Source of the DNA: Nitrospirota bacterium
Lineage (GTDB): Bacteria; Nitrospirota; Thermodesulfovibrionia; Thermodesulfovibrionales; Magnetobacteriaceae
DNA length: 64,000 bases
Direction of reading: 5' to 3'
Assembly: GCA_015233015.1 (NCBI GenBank)
Contig: JADFYO010000012.1
Coordinates: forward strand, 1-64,000
The stretch's first letter is position 1. The number at the start of each line of letters is the position of its first letter. The notes below the pieces were generated by a model. It saw only the letters and a list, made by a program, of their open reading frames with translations, did not search any database and was not told the DNA's origin. Shown here one piece after another: positions 24,853 through 33,619 of this stretch. The position numbers were made by a program, and so were the translations under genes.

Positions 24853-25688
24853 AGGCCGCAGGGTTGCTGATACTCATATGCCTGACGATGTGCGCTCAGG
24901 CGTGGGGTTTTGGGCCGTCGGCCAGCTCTACTGAGTTCGACCCGTCCGTGCTGAAGATAAAAGAGGACGATTATCTTGGTAAGACGGTGCCGAATATCAG
25001 CATGTCAGACGATATGGGCAACGCCGTAACCCTGAGTAAATACGCGGGGAAGCCGTTCATCCTGTCCATGATATACTACAGATGCGCCCAGTCGTGCCCT
25101 GTGCTGAACGAGGGACTTGCAGCCGCTCTGAAGGACGTTAACCTGAGGCTTGGCGAGGATTATAACGTTATAACGCTGAGTTTCGACGGAAGGGAAACAC
25201 CCGCCGACGCGCAGAAATTCCGTAAGGACCTGCAGATTAAAATGAAGTCGGCCATGCCAGCGTCTTTTGACAAATGGGTGTTTGCCACAACTACTGACGC
25301 GGAGGCAAAAAGATTTGCGGACGCCCTCGGTTACAGGTATTTTTATTCTCAACTGGACAAGGTCTTCGTGCATCCGAACGTGTATATATTTCTGTCGCCA
25401 GAGGGTAAGGTTATGAGATACCTGTTTGGCCTATACCCGCTTTCAATGGACGTCAGGCTTGCGCTAATTGAGGCGGCAAACGGCAAAGTCGGCAAGTTCC
25501 CTGTGGCACAAAAAATCGCGCTCGCGTGTTATTCGTATGACGCCAAAATTGGCGGTTACAAAATAAACATGATCTTTATCCTTGAAACGATAGGGTTCAT
25601 GTTCGCCATTTTGACGGCTGTAATCGTTTTTTTATACTCAAGGAAGTTGAAAAGGAAAAGACGGGTTGAGAGCTTCTCAGCCTTATAA
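24849..25688 (+). CDS. SCO1/SenC copper chaperone
   Basis: A 279-residue protein with a signal peptide (residues 1-20), a thioredoxin-like domain with the copper-binding pair C79/C83 (Y-R-C-A-Q-S-C-P) and H175 (FVHPNVY), and a C-terminal transmembrane helix (about 238-262), so it faces the periplasm. SCO proteins deliver copper to the CuA site of subunit II. It is embedded between coxC and coxB, with a 4-bp overlap upstream. The C-terminal anchor, in addition to the N-terminal signal, is a recurring variant. Confidence 0.93.
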   Translation: MKAAGLLILICLTMCAQAWGFGPSASSTEFDPSVLKIKEDDYLGKTVPNISMSDDMGNAVTLSKYAGKPFILSMIYYRCAQSCPVLNEGLAAALKDVNLRLGEDYNVITLSFDGRETPADAQKFRKDLQIKMKSAMPASFDKWVFATTTDAEAKRFADALGYRYFYSQLDKVFVHPNVYIFLSPEGKVMRYLFGLYPLSMDVRLALIEAANGKVGKFPVAQKIALACYSYDAKIGGYKINMIFILETIGFMFAILTAVIVFLYSRKLKRKRRVESFSAL

Positions 25689-25704
25689 ATTCAGGAGGTA
25701 GAAA

Positions 25705-26688
25705 ATGCTAAAGCAAGTGGTAAGATTATTAATGGCTGCATTGTTCGTATCAATACCTTACGCGGCAGCGGCAGCCGAAAGACTGCCTGACCCGGTCAAG
25801 GCGTGGAACAATCACTTTAAGACATGGGCGGTGGTATCTATAGTAGTTTATCTGGTTGTAACCGTTCCGCTTATATACTTCGTCTTTAAATACAAGAGAA
25901 GGAAAAAGGACGAAAACGGAGCGTATATAGAAGGAAACACCGCACTTGAAATCCTGTGGACTATAGTTCCGATGATCATAATCATCATGCTTGGGGTTCA
26001 GTCGTGGGCGGTCTTTAACGATTTAAGAGACGTGCCAAAAGACCATATCGAGGTCAAGGCGGTCGGTTTTATGTACGGCTTCGAGATGTACTCCCCTGAG
26101 GGAATTATGACTTTAAACGAACTTCGTGTGCCCGTGGGCAACATAAAAGTGAATCTTTCAAGTAAGGACGTTATACACGACTTTGCCTTACCGGCTTTCA
26201 GAACCCGCGAGGACATGGTTCCCGGCGAGAATACATATCTCTGGTTTTCGGCAAAGGAACCGGGGGAGTATCCGGTTTATTGCGCCGAGTTTTGCGGCTC
26301 GGGACATTCGTCGATGCTTGCAAAGGTAATAGTTATGAAGAAAGAGGACTACGAGGCATGGGTTAAGTCGAAACAGGCCGCAAGCTCCACCACTGCTGCC
26401 CTCACGCCTGATGTAAAAGGTAAGGAACTGGTCGAGAAACTTGGCTGCCTCGGCTGCCACGGCATCGCCGGTGAGACAAAGGCAGGCCCAGCCCTAAACG
26501 GCTTAATCGGGAAGTCAGAAGAACTGGAAGACGGCAAGAAAGTCGTCATAGACGAGGCTTTCGTCATGGAGAAAATTGCTGACCCAAAGGCAAAACCAGT
26601 GAAGGGATTCAGTCACATCATGCCCCCGAATGCGCTTGCTAAAGAAGATTATGAAGCCATCGCGGCTTACTTAAAGACTATAAAATAG
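25705..26688 (+). CDS. coxB: Cytochrome c oxidase subunit II with fused cytochrome c domain
   Basis: A 327-residue protein. A signal peptide and two helices (about 35-55 and 75-100) are followed by the periplasmic CuA cupredoxin domain with D-V-I-H-D-F and C-A-E-F-C-G-S-G-H-S-S-M, which supplies the Cys, His and Met ligands. Residues about 235-327 are a class I cytochrome c with C-L-G-C-H and a distal Met (H-I-M-P-P-N). The caa3-type fusion means electrons can enter directly from soluble cytochrome c or a complex III equivalent. Confidence 0.95.
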   Translation: MLKQVVRLLMAALFVSIPYAAAAAERLPDPVKAWNNHFKTWAVVSIVVYLVVTVPLIYFVFKYKRRKKDENGAYIEGNTALEILWTIVPMIIIIMLGVQSWAVFNDLRDVPKDHIEVKAVGFMYGFEMYSPEGIMTLNELRVPVGNIKVNLSSKDVIHDFALPAFRTREDMVPGENTYLWFSAKEPGEYPVYCAEFCGSGHSSMLAKVIVMKKEDYEAWVKSKQAASSTTAALTPDVKGKELVEKLGCLGCHGIAGETKAGPALNGLIGKSEELEDGKKVVIDEAFVMEKIADPKAKPVKGFSHIMPPNALAKEDYEAIAAYLKTIK

Positions 26689-26703
26689 AGGAGGTTTAAA
26701 AAC

Positions 26704-28299
26704 ATGAGCACACAACCGGCTGGATTTAAGTCGTGGCTTTTTACAACAGACCACAAGAAGATTGGGGTTATGTATCTGGTTACGTCTCTGGTGTTTTTCG
26801 TAGTGGGACTGCTCCTTGCATTAATAATGAGGACGGAGCAGCTTGATCTTACCAAAAAAGTGATAATAGACGCCGATCTCTTTAACACGGCATTTACTAT
26901 CCACGGCGCGGCAATGGTGCTGTTCTGGATGATACCGGTGCTGCTGGGGTTTCTTGCCAATTATATGATACCCCTTATGATCGGTGCGCATGATGTCGCC
27001 TTTCCACGCCTGAACGCCCTCAGCTTCTGGTTATATGTAGGGGCGGGGTTGATAGCGGTTTGTGCCCTTATCCTGCCGGGAAGGCTTGACACCGGCTGGA
27101 CGGGTTATCCGCCGTATTCAATCGTAGGGCCGGCCAACACCGCTTTTTATGTATTTGCGGTTCACCTTCTCGGTGCGTCAAGTATCGCGGGTGCGGTTAA
27201 TTTCATCACGACAATCATCACACTCAGGGCGCCGGGGATGACATGGGGAAGGCTGAATCTCACCGTTTGGGGGCTTTTCGGGGCGTTTATTATCCAGATA
27301 GTAGGTGTGCCCGTCCTGGCCGCCGCGGTTACTCTCCTGCTCTTTGACAAGTACCTTGGGACGAGTTTTTATGACGGCACTAAGGGTGGCAGTCCTATCC
27401 TCTATGAGCATCTGTTCTGGTTTTACGCCCATCCGGCCGTTTACGTGGTAGCGCTTCCGGTGTTTGGCGTAGTGTCGGATATAATCTCAACCTTCTCGAG
27501 AAAGAAGGTATACGGCTACACCAGTATGGCTATAGCTATTATGATAATCACAGTCGTGGGGTTTGAGACATGGGTGCATCACCTGTATGTCGCAGGGACT
27601 CTGAACTGGACAAGGGTAGTGTTTATGTGGGGTACGATAGCAATCGGAGTTCCAACAGGCATCAAGACATTTAACTGGCTGGCAACGCTCCACAAGGGTT
27701 CAATCGAATTAACCACGCCAATGCTGCACGCCCTCGGGTTTATATCCCTGTTTACGATTGGCGGCGTTACGGGCATAGCAAACGGGCTGCTTGGCTTCGA
27801 CATTCAGGTTCACGACACGCACTGGGTTGTGGCTCATTTCCACTATGTGCTGGCGATAAGCATGTCCATGCTGTGTATGGGCGCTATTTACTACTGGTTC
27901 CCCAAGTTTACGGGCAAGATGTATAACGAAAGCCTCGGCAAGACTGCCTTTTGGATAACCCTTATTGGTGCTATGATAGCCTTCCTGCCGCAGTTTCACC
28001 TCGGCTATGACGGCATTCCAAGAAGGTACTGGAAACTCCCGGCGAAGTATGGTCCTGAGATGAAAGTTGCCGTCATCTTTTCCTATATCACTATCGTAGG
28101 ATTTCTCATGACCTTGTACAACTTCGTCCACTCGGCAATTAAGGGAAAGAAGGCGCCGGCCAATCCGTGGAACTCACTCTCGCTCGAGTGGCAGATTCCA
28201 TCGCCGCCGCCGTTCTATAATTTCGAGAATATTCCCACAATTACCGACGGACCTTATGAATACGGCAAACCGGCGGATAATACCGTAAAGGCACATTAG
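26704..28299 (+). CDS. coxA: Cytochrome c oxidase subunit I
   Basis: A 531-residue membrane protein, the catalytic O2-reducing subunit, with about 12 helices. Visible ligands are His in T-I-H-G-A-A-M (heme a), His and Tyr in the Y-A-H-P-A-V-Y motif (CuB and cross-linked Tyr), H-H in W-V-H-H-L-Y (CuB), and H-F-H-Y (hemes a3 and a). The usual Glu of G-H-P-E-V-Y is Ala here, so the classic D-channel gating Glu is missing, as in several non-A1 oxidases. The cross-link Tyr argues against a nitric oxide reductase. AGGAGG precedes the ATG. Confidence 0.95.
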   Translation: MSTQPAGFKSWLFTTDHKKIGVMYLVTSLVFFVVGLLLALIMRTEQLDLTKKVIIDADLFNTAFTIHGAAMVLFWMIPVLLGFLANYMIPLMIGAHDVAFPRLNALSFWLYVGAGLIAVCALILPGRLDTGWTGYPPYSIVGPANTAFYVFAVHLLGASSIAGAVNFITTIITLRAPGMTWGRLNLTVWGLFGAFIIQIVGVPVLAAAVTLLLFDKYLGTSFYDGTKGGSPILYEHLFWFYAHPAVYVVALPVFGVVSDIISTFSRKKVYGYTSMAIAIMIITVVGFETWVHHLYVAGTLNWTRVVFMWGTIAIGVPTGIKTFNWLATLHKGSIELTTPMLHALGFISLFTIGGVTGIANGLLGFDIQVHDTHWVVAHFHYVLAISMSMLCMGAIYYWFPKFTGKMYNESLGKTAFWITLIGAMIAFLPQFHLGYDGIPRRYWKLPAKYGPEMKVAVIFSYITIVGFLMTLYNFVHSAIKGKKAPANPWNSLSLEWQIPSPPPFYNFENIPTITDGPYEYGKPADNTVKAH

Positions 28300-28318
28300 T
28301 TAGTACACTCCTTCAACT

Positions 28319-28358
28319 GAAGGGATTCCTTTTGGCTAACCCCCGGAGGGATCCCTTC
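28319..28358 (+). terminator. Terminator after coxA
   Basis: GAAGGGAT (28319-28326) pairs with ATCCCTTC (28351-28358), followed by TT. It lies 20 bp past the coxA stop. Confidence 0.65.
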
Positions 28359-28377
28359 TTATACCAATTGGTATAAG
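28358..28377. promoter_or_regulatory. Perfect 20-bp palindrome
   Basis: CTTATACCAATTGGTATAAG reads the same on both strands. Its ATACCAAT half-site also occurs in a near-dyad at 35005-35031. Operator-like. Confidence 0.5.
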
Positions 28378-28514
28378 ACAGACATCCCGCACAAAATTGA
28401 TTGCTTTTTTTATCCCCGATATGGCATCATTAATTAGTTCACGAGCTTACCGTCGGGCTGCCGGTATTCGGGCTGCCGAGATAAAGTATTAACAGTCTTA
28501 CAGGAGGACATTTA

Positions 28515-28958
28515 ATGATGGACAAGAAAATGACGGAAACATTTGATCGGCTGCTAAAGCTGTCCAGCGATTTCGTAGAGCGCCAAAAGGGCATGTGGGA
28601 TCATGCGACATGGCTTGGCTTCCTTGAGGAGGTGCAGAAAAAAGGCATCGAATTGACAAGCGATATGGAGCGTTATATCGGTTTAGTGCTTGAGACGCTG
28701 AAAAAGGTTTACAATGCCTCTACAAGCATGGACGGCATCAGGAACGTCATGATAGAAATGTCATCTCAAACGGCAGATTTTGTAAAGAAGACCAGAGGGG
28801 TTTGGAATCAATCCGATGGAGAGGTCTTCCTGAAAGAACTTCGCCAAAAGGGGATTAACCTCAACGAAGATATGATGTCTTACTTTGGAGGAGTTCTCGA
28901 AGCTGTAAAAGGGATATACGCCTCTATCAGCAAGAGCTCCGGCAAAGATAAAAAATAA
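28515..28958 (+). CDS. Small helical protein with internal domain duplication
   Basis: A 147-residue soluble protein made of two similar ~60-residue halves. Half 1 (about 13-70) has S-S-D-F-V-E-R-Q-K-G-M-W-D, F-L-E-E-V-Q-K-K-G-I-E-L and G-L-V-L-E-T-L-K. Half 2 (about 82-140) has A-D-F-V-K-K-T-R-G-V-W-N, F-L-K-E-L-R-Q-K-G-I-N-L and G-G-V-L-E-A-V-K. Each is a helix-turn-helix-type alpha hairpin. I recognise no family. AGGAGG lies upstream. A composite palindromic repeat follows, shared with the convergent MFS gene. Confidence 0.75.
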   Translation: MMDKKMTETFDRLLKLSSDFVERQKGMWDHATWLGFLEEVQKKGIELTSDMERYIGLVLETLKKVYNASTSMDGIRNVMIEMSSQTADFVKKTRGVWNQSDGEVFLKELRQKGINLNEDMMSYFGGVLEAVKGIYASISKSSGKDKK

Positions 28959-28981
28959 TACTGAACAGGCCATTAGCTGGA

Positions 28982-29068
28982 GTGCCGAAGCCGCCAACGA
29001 GCGGCAGCCGGAATTCAGCAGATAAAACATGTGCGAGAAACAGGGGTGAAGGGGGATTATCCCCCTTC
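28982..29068. repeat. Composite palindromic repeat (hairpins B and A), copy 3
   Basis: Hairpin B (GCCGC at 28990-28994 with GCGGC at 29001-29005) is followed by a linker and hairpin A (29048-29068). It lies between convergent genes, 10 bp from the MFS stop, so it could be a bidirectional terminator. Confidence 0.75.
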
Positions 29069-29077
29069 GTCTCTGAG

Positions 29078-30292
29078 TTACTTCCACTTCTGCCGAAATA
29101 TAGTAAACCCTGTTAAACAGGCTATTGCCGTAGAGAGTATCGTAGTTTTAATTCCGATGATCTCGCCCAGTGTGCCCAAAAGAGCGGCCCCGAAAGGCGC
29201 CATTCCTAAAAACATCACCGCATATACGCTCATTACGCGCCCTCTGAATTTATCCGGCACCTCCAGTTGGATATAACTGTTGGCAGTTGCCAGAAAACCA
29301 ACGACGTTAAATCCTATTACCGCGAGAAACAGGAGGGCTAAATAAAAATTGTCTATAATCGTAAACGCTAAAAGCGATAAAGGAAATAAAAAACCCGTCA
29401 CAGACATAAACGGCAGCTTATTTTTCATGTCTCTTCTGAATGCTATTATAATCCCGGCAAGCACAGAACCGGCTCCAATGCTTGACATCATATATCCCAG
29501 CCCTGCCGGACCGGCGCCATAAATCTTGTCCGCAAACACCGGCAGAAGCTGCGCAAAGGGAATCCCAAAGAGACTGAATATGCTGATTGTAAGTATTATA
29601 AATAGGATACGCCTTTCACCTAAGATAAACTCTATGCCCCCTTTTATCCCGGCGAAGATGCCATCGTGAGGCCCATCCTTTGGTTTGCCCCTGTTGGAAA
29701 TACGAAAAAGCAGATAAATCACAGGCAGGAAACTAACGGCGTTCAGGTAAAAACACGCGGTCATGCCATACAGGCTGATAATCGCACCCGCTATCGAAGG
29801 GCCAAAGACCCTTGCCCCGTGAAAGGCCGTTGAGTTAAGGGCCACCGCGTTAAGCAGGTTTTCCCTGCCGGATATTTCTATCATATACGATTGCCTCACC
29901 GGAATATCGAGGGAGTTTACCGTCCCCAGGAGAGCCGCGACAATGAGTATCGTCCATACGTTAATATCATGAACGTTTGTCATAAAGGCAAGCATAAGCG
30001 CCGGTATGATGGACAGGGCCTGTGTGGTTATCAGGATGTTACGTTTATTAAACCGGTCGGCAAAGACACCTCCAAACAGGGAAAAAAATAATACCGGAAG
30101 CGAAAGCGCCATCCCCAGAAGCCCTAAATAAAAAGACGACCTCGTAATCGAATACACAAGCCACCCTAATGCCGTCTGCTGCATCCACGTCCCAACCAGG
30201 GAAATCGACTGGCCAATAAAAAAAAGCCTGTAGTTCCTTTCGTAAAGAGCGGGGAAACGCCGTCCCTGTTCCTCTGCTGCTCTTTTTTCCAT
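29078..30292 (-). CDS. MFS exporter (EntS/MFS_3-like)
   Basis: A 404-residue 12-helix transporter. It shows the MFS_3 start (Y-R-L-F-F-I-G-Q-S-I-S-L-V-G-T-W-M-Q-Q), the loop 2-3 motif G-G-V-F-A-D-R-F-N-K-R, and a proline-containing D-I-P-V-R-Q-S segment. Related proteins export siderophores or drugs; the substrate here is unknown. It is the last gene of the VWA/coiled-coil/MFS direction, 26 bp after the coiled-coil gene. It ends at a composite palindromic repeat. Confidence 0.88.
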   Translation of the reverse strand: MEKRAAEEQGRRFPALYERNYRLFFIGQSISLVGTWMQQTALGWLVYSITRSSFYLGLLGMALSLPVLFFSLFGGVFADRFNKRNILITTQALSIIPALMLAFMTNVHDINVWTILIVAALLGTVNSLDIPVRQSYMIEISGRENLLNAVALNSTAFHGARVFGPSIAGAIISLYGMTACFYLNAVSFLPVIYLLFRISNRGKPKDGPHDGIFAGIKGGIEFILGERRILFIILTISIFSLFGIPFAQLLPVFADKIYGAGPAGLGYMMSSIGAGSVLAGIIIAFRRDMKNKLPFMSVTGFLFPLSLLAFTIIDNFYLALLFLAVIGFNVVGFLATANSYIQLEVPDKFRGRVMSVYAVMFLGMAPFGAALLGTLGEIIGIKTTILSTAIACLTGFTIFRQKWK

Positions 30293-30318
30293 TTTGGTGT
30301 GGGCTGATGGTCCCAGGG

Positions 30319-31062
30319 CTAGGCCTGAGGCTCTTTTGCGGAGGCGGAGGCCTTCTCATAATACTGCATCTGGCGGTTGAGCGATTCGCTGCCCTTGTTG
30401 ACAACGGTTACGCATTTGTCAATTTTCTTGTTCACCTTCTCGAATTCCATAAGCACCTGCTGGAGTACCTCCGAATCTACGGCCTGTTCCTCGATTGTAA
30501 GCATTATATTGTCGTTGAATGTCTTTATTCTGGAGAACTCTTCATTCATCTCCTGAAACATCTCTCTGTAGCCGAGCAGTTCGATTATTTGCCGTTTCTG
30601 GAGGGCTGAGACTGCCTGGGCCTGCTTAGCGGCATCTTCTTTTTTGTTCACAGCCGGGGAGGGGGACATAGTCTCTCTCGTCACTTCCATTAGCTCAGTA
30701 AAGTGTTTGCCGAGTATTTTATCGAAATCGTTGTAGAAATAATTCCAGAACTCGGCCTCGTCTCCCTTTATCCCTTTTAGTACCTCTATGGAGGTTTTCA
30801 CCGATTGAAGTTTTGTGCTTATGATCTCTTTTTTAATAATGATCTCTTCCGAAACCATGGCGTCATGGCCTATGGCGTCGTTTTCAGTTTCAAGTCTCGA
30901 CGCTTCATCCTCCAGCGCAGCAATTAAGGTATCAGGACTGTAATCAACCGCCGTGGCCGCGGCCTTTTTCCTGCCTTTCAGGAAAAGATATACACTCAGC
31001 CCTATAAGGACCGCCATAGCCTCCAGCATAAATAGCAATAAGAGTGTATTAATCCTGGTCAT
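30319..31062 (-). CDS. Single-pass membrane coiled-coil protein, unknown
   Basis: A 247-residue protein with one N-terminal helix (about 7-30) followed by K-G-R-K-K, so the long remainder is cytoplasmic. The rest is helical, with heptad-like stretches around 45-75, 80-95 and 185-225. I recognise no family. The start overlaps the VWA gene by 14 bp, which implies coupled translation and a shared complex. It could be a scaffold bound to the VWA protein. Confidence 0.72.
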   Translation of the reverse strand: MTRINTLLLLFMLEAMAVLIGLSVYLFLKGRKKAAATAVDYSPDTLIAALEDEASRLETENDAIGHDAMVSEEIIIKKEIISTKLQSVKTSIEVLKGIKGDEAEFWNYFYNDFDKILGKHFTELMEVTRETMSPSPAVNKKEDAAKQAQAVSALQKRQIIELLGYREMFQEMNEEFSRIKTFNDNIMLTIEEQAVDSEVLQQVLMEFEKVNKKIDKCVTVVNKGSESLNRQMQYYEKASASAKEPQA

Positions 31063-32764
31063 GTGTCTCTTTAGACTTTCTAAAGTATTTTGTAAACAAC
31101 TTCATATCCGGCAATTTCACCTTAGGCAGCCTGATCTCAGATAATTTTATCTTAGGCAGCCTGATCTCAGACAATTTCACCTTTGGCAAATTATCCCTCT
31201 TAATATACAACAAAATGGATAAAAATAAAACTATGTTAATGGCAACAAACCATATAAGTGCCCTGTTTAAGGCTGATGCGGACTGAGTTACATATTTATT
31301 ATTAAGCCATGGCGTGACCTTAGACGGTTTTTCTATGTCAATTGATTTTTCTATGTTGACCGGCTGTCCTTTTTGGAAAGCACCCTCCTCTATGACCGGC
31401 AGAAGGAAGGATTTACTTCTTTCAATGGTCTTGCTTTTAACGGAAATTGTTAATCTGTAAGTACCCGTGGCCTTTGGCGTGAAATAGCCGTAGAATACGC
31501 CCCCCGCCTGGGCGCTGACCTTTTTATCTTTCCCCTTTTTATCGATGCCCTCTGCCTTGAGGTCAACTTTCGTTTCCAGAGCGCCATCCGGCCCGGTTAT
31601 GCTGCCCGTAAGGGCAATCGTATCGGCAAGTTCTCCTATATCGATGATAATATCATCCATAGCCAGCCACGCGTCTATCTTCATTTTCTGAGATACCTGT
31701 CGATAGGAACTCCTCATATTCGTGCGGACTTTCAGGTGCGTTGACACATATATGTGGTTGTTGGTGTCGTCGATGTTCATAAATATCCATTTACCGGGCA
31801 TGGGGGCAGAAATAGTTACAATGTCAAAGTTAAAGAACTGCGTCCAGCTTATGCCGGCAGAGGTCTTCTCCACATTGAAATTATATCCTTCGGGGTCCTG
31901 CAGGTATAAAACTAAACCTGGAGTTTTTTTGGTAAGAACCAATGTGAGCTGTTCTATCGATTCATCCACTACAAACCGGCCTGATTCCTCGGGAAGTATA
32001 TCGGGGGATTTTATAGTCTCGTAAATCAGGGCAGCCGTGGCATTCAAAGAGGCCGCCTGAGGGCAGTGAATGGACAACCCGCCGGTATTTCCTGCGAGTT
32101 CCTCCATGAAATTATTATCCGGCCCGGCACCAAGGGACACCGTAAAGAGTCTTACCCCCTTATCTTTAAACTTTGGGACAAGTTCGTCCAGTATTGCCGA
32201 GCGTATCCTTTTATCTTCCTGAGAGGAGCCCCCGTAAGTTTGCGAGGCGCTGAAAAAAACTACGTTACGGTTTTCCGGCGCTGAAACGCTGACCTGTGAA
32301 ATTTCACTGAGGGCATATGACAGGGCGTCATACGGATTTGGAGACACACCGGACACACTGATATTGTCGGAAGAGGACTTGCCAACTTCCTCTATGGCCT
32401 TATATATGGCAGCCCTTTGATCGGCAGGGGTTATTTTCGCCGCCACGGCGGCAGCCTTTTCGTTAAACGTAATCAATCCGAGCGCATCGTCCCGCATGAA
32501 TAAGGCGGCGGCTAATTTGAGCGCATGTACGGTCAGGCCCTGAGGGTCTGTCCTTGCTAAGGCCGCCGACGTCTCAACGACAAATACGACACCTCCGGCA
32601 GCGCCCGGAGGCGGCTCACCAAAGGCGTTATGCCAGGGGTAGAGCCATAGGACAACCGCAAGTAACAGCGCTGTCAGCCCCGGCGCCTTATAATTTTCTT
32701 TCGGCAGTATCAATTTTAATCTCTTCGCGTCTATTATACCTTTTTTTGCCAAATAATATACCAA
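31049..32764 (-). CDS. VWA-domain membrane protein with C-terminal LPK repeats
   Basis: A 571-residue protein. A first hydrophobic segment (about 28-48) is followed by a von Willebrand A domain (about 58-240), then beta-rich Ig-like regions and a second helix (about 508-530) that leaves a short basic cytoplasmic end. The metal site motif DxSxS reads E-T-S-A-A, so the MIDAS looks degenerate. The tail has three 10-residue repeats of the type LPKVKLSEIR (31100-31189). It resembles the exported VWA proteins often seen in envelope or gliding-type complexes, but no specific system is identified. It overlaps the coiled-coil gene. Confidence 0.78.
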   Translation of the reverse strand: MVYYLAKKGIIDAKRLKLILPKENYKAPGLTALLLAVVLWLYPWHNAFGEPPPGAAGGVVFVVETSAALARTDPQGLTVHALKLAAALFMRDDALGLITFNEKAAAVAAKITPADQRAAIYKAIEEVGKSSSDNISVSGVSPNPYDALSYALSEISQVSVSAPENRNVVFFSASQTYGGSSQEDKRIRSAILDELVPKFKDKGVRLFTVSLGAGPDNNFMEELAGNTGGLSIHCPQAASLNATAALIYETIKSPDILPEESGRFVVDESIEQLTLVLTKKTPGLVLYLQDPEGYNFNVEKTSAGISWTQFFNFDIVTISAPMPGKWIFMNIDDTNNHIYVSTHLKVRTNMRSSYRQVSQKMKIDAWLAMDDIIIDIGELADTIALTGSITGPDGALETKVDLKAEGIDKKGKDKKVSAQAGGVFYGYFTPKATGTYRLTISVKSKTIERSKSFLLPVIEEGAFQKGQPVNIEKSIDIEKPSKVTPWLNNKYVTQSASALNRALIWFVAINIVLFLSILLYIKRDNLPKVKLSEIRLPKIKLSEIRLPKVKLPDMKLFTKYFRKSKETHDQD

Positions 32765-32781
32765 AACTAGTCCACTAATTG

Positions 32782-32790
32782 TGATATAAT
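32782..32790 (+). promoter_or_regulatory. Extended -10 promoter for the Crp/Fnr gene
   Basis: TG-A-TATAAT (32782-32790) is an extended -10 box, with no clear -35 element. The ATG follows 31 bp later. Confidence 0.5.
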
Positions 32791-32821
32791 ATCGTAAAAG
32801 GGAGATTTGCCAGCGTAATAA

Positions 32822-33514
32822 ATGTCTGAATTAGAGTTTTTTATAGAAAGCAACAGGCTTTTTTCTCAAATAGGCCGCGCAGAGGTCGAGGCGTTGTGTG
32901 CCAGACGCCATCCGTTTAAACATCGAAAGGACGAGATTATCTATATGCACGGAGACCCCTCCGATACCATGTTTTTCCTTGGACGCGGCCTTGTCAGGTT
33001 GTCTAAACTAAGTCATGACGGCAGGAAATTTACTCTGGATGTCGTCGAACCCGGGGGATTTTTTGGCGAGCTTTGTCTGGCCGGCGAAACAGAGCGGCGC
33101 TCAATTGCCGAAGCCATGGACGATGTCTCGGGTTTTGAGATCAAAAAGGCCGTATTCGAAGCCTATCTCGTCAAAAGACCGGCAATTGCCATCAAACTTC
33201 TTCAGATAATAGGCGACAAGCGTATCGAAATGGAAAGTATGCTCGAGGACATGATATTTATGGACGTAGAGAGCCGCATAGTCTCTCTGCTTCTGAAGTA
33301 CTCGGAAAATGGAACAGTTAAACTGCCCATGACACATCAGGAAATAGCCGACATGACAGGCGCAACAAGGGTCTCCGCCTCCAGAACCATAGTTGCACTA
33401 AGAAATAAGGGTCTGATAGAGACACAGGGCCAACGAATAGTGCTCACTAACGAGAAGCAACTTCGCGAAATACTTGGGCATTCGACTAACGGCAAAAAGA
33501 TCAAGTTCTCTTAA
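32822..33514 (+). CDS. Crp/Fnr-family transcription regulator
   Basis: A 230-residue protein with an N-terminal cNMP-binding-type domain (about 10-130; Y-M-H-G-D-P-S-D-T-M-F-F-L-G-R-G, G-E-L-C-L-A-G-E) and a C-terminal Crp winged helix (M-T-H-Q-E-I-A-D-M-T-G-A-T-R-V-S-A-S-R). Few Cys are present and no Fnr N-terminal Fe-S cluster motif, so a Crp-like or heme/other sensor is more likely. It is divergent from the VWA operon with only 57 bp between, so it may regulate it. The Shine-Dalgarno is weak. Confidence 0.9.
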   Translation: MSELEFFIESNRLFSQIGRAEVEALCARRHPFKHRKDEIIYMHGDPSDTMFFLGRGLVRLSKLSHDGRKFTLDVVEPGGFFGELCLAGETERRSIAEAMDDVSGFEIKKAVFEAYLVKRPAIAIKLLQIIGDKRIEMESMLEDMIFMDVESRIVSLLLKYSENGTVKLPMTHQEIADMTGATRVSASRTIVALRNKGLIETQGQRIVLTNEKQLREILGHSTNGKKIKFS

Positions 33515-33518
33515 AGAC

Positions 33519-33612
33519 GAAGGGGGATAATCCCCCTTCACCCCTAATCTCGCATATGCTTTATCGCTTGAATTTGGGCTGCCGCCCGTTGGCGGCTTCC
33601 GAACTCCGTCTA
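33519..33612. repeat. Composite palindromic repeat (hairpins A and B), copy 4
   Basis: Hairpin A (33519-33539) begins just after the Crp/Fnr stop, with hairpin B (GCCGCC 33581-33586, GGCGGC 33591-33596) toward the convergent Nudix gene. Confidence 0.75.
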
Positions 33613-33619
33613 AAGGCTA

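Noticed and set aside
27709-28131. 140-codon minus-strand frame
   Set aside because: It is antisense to coxA.
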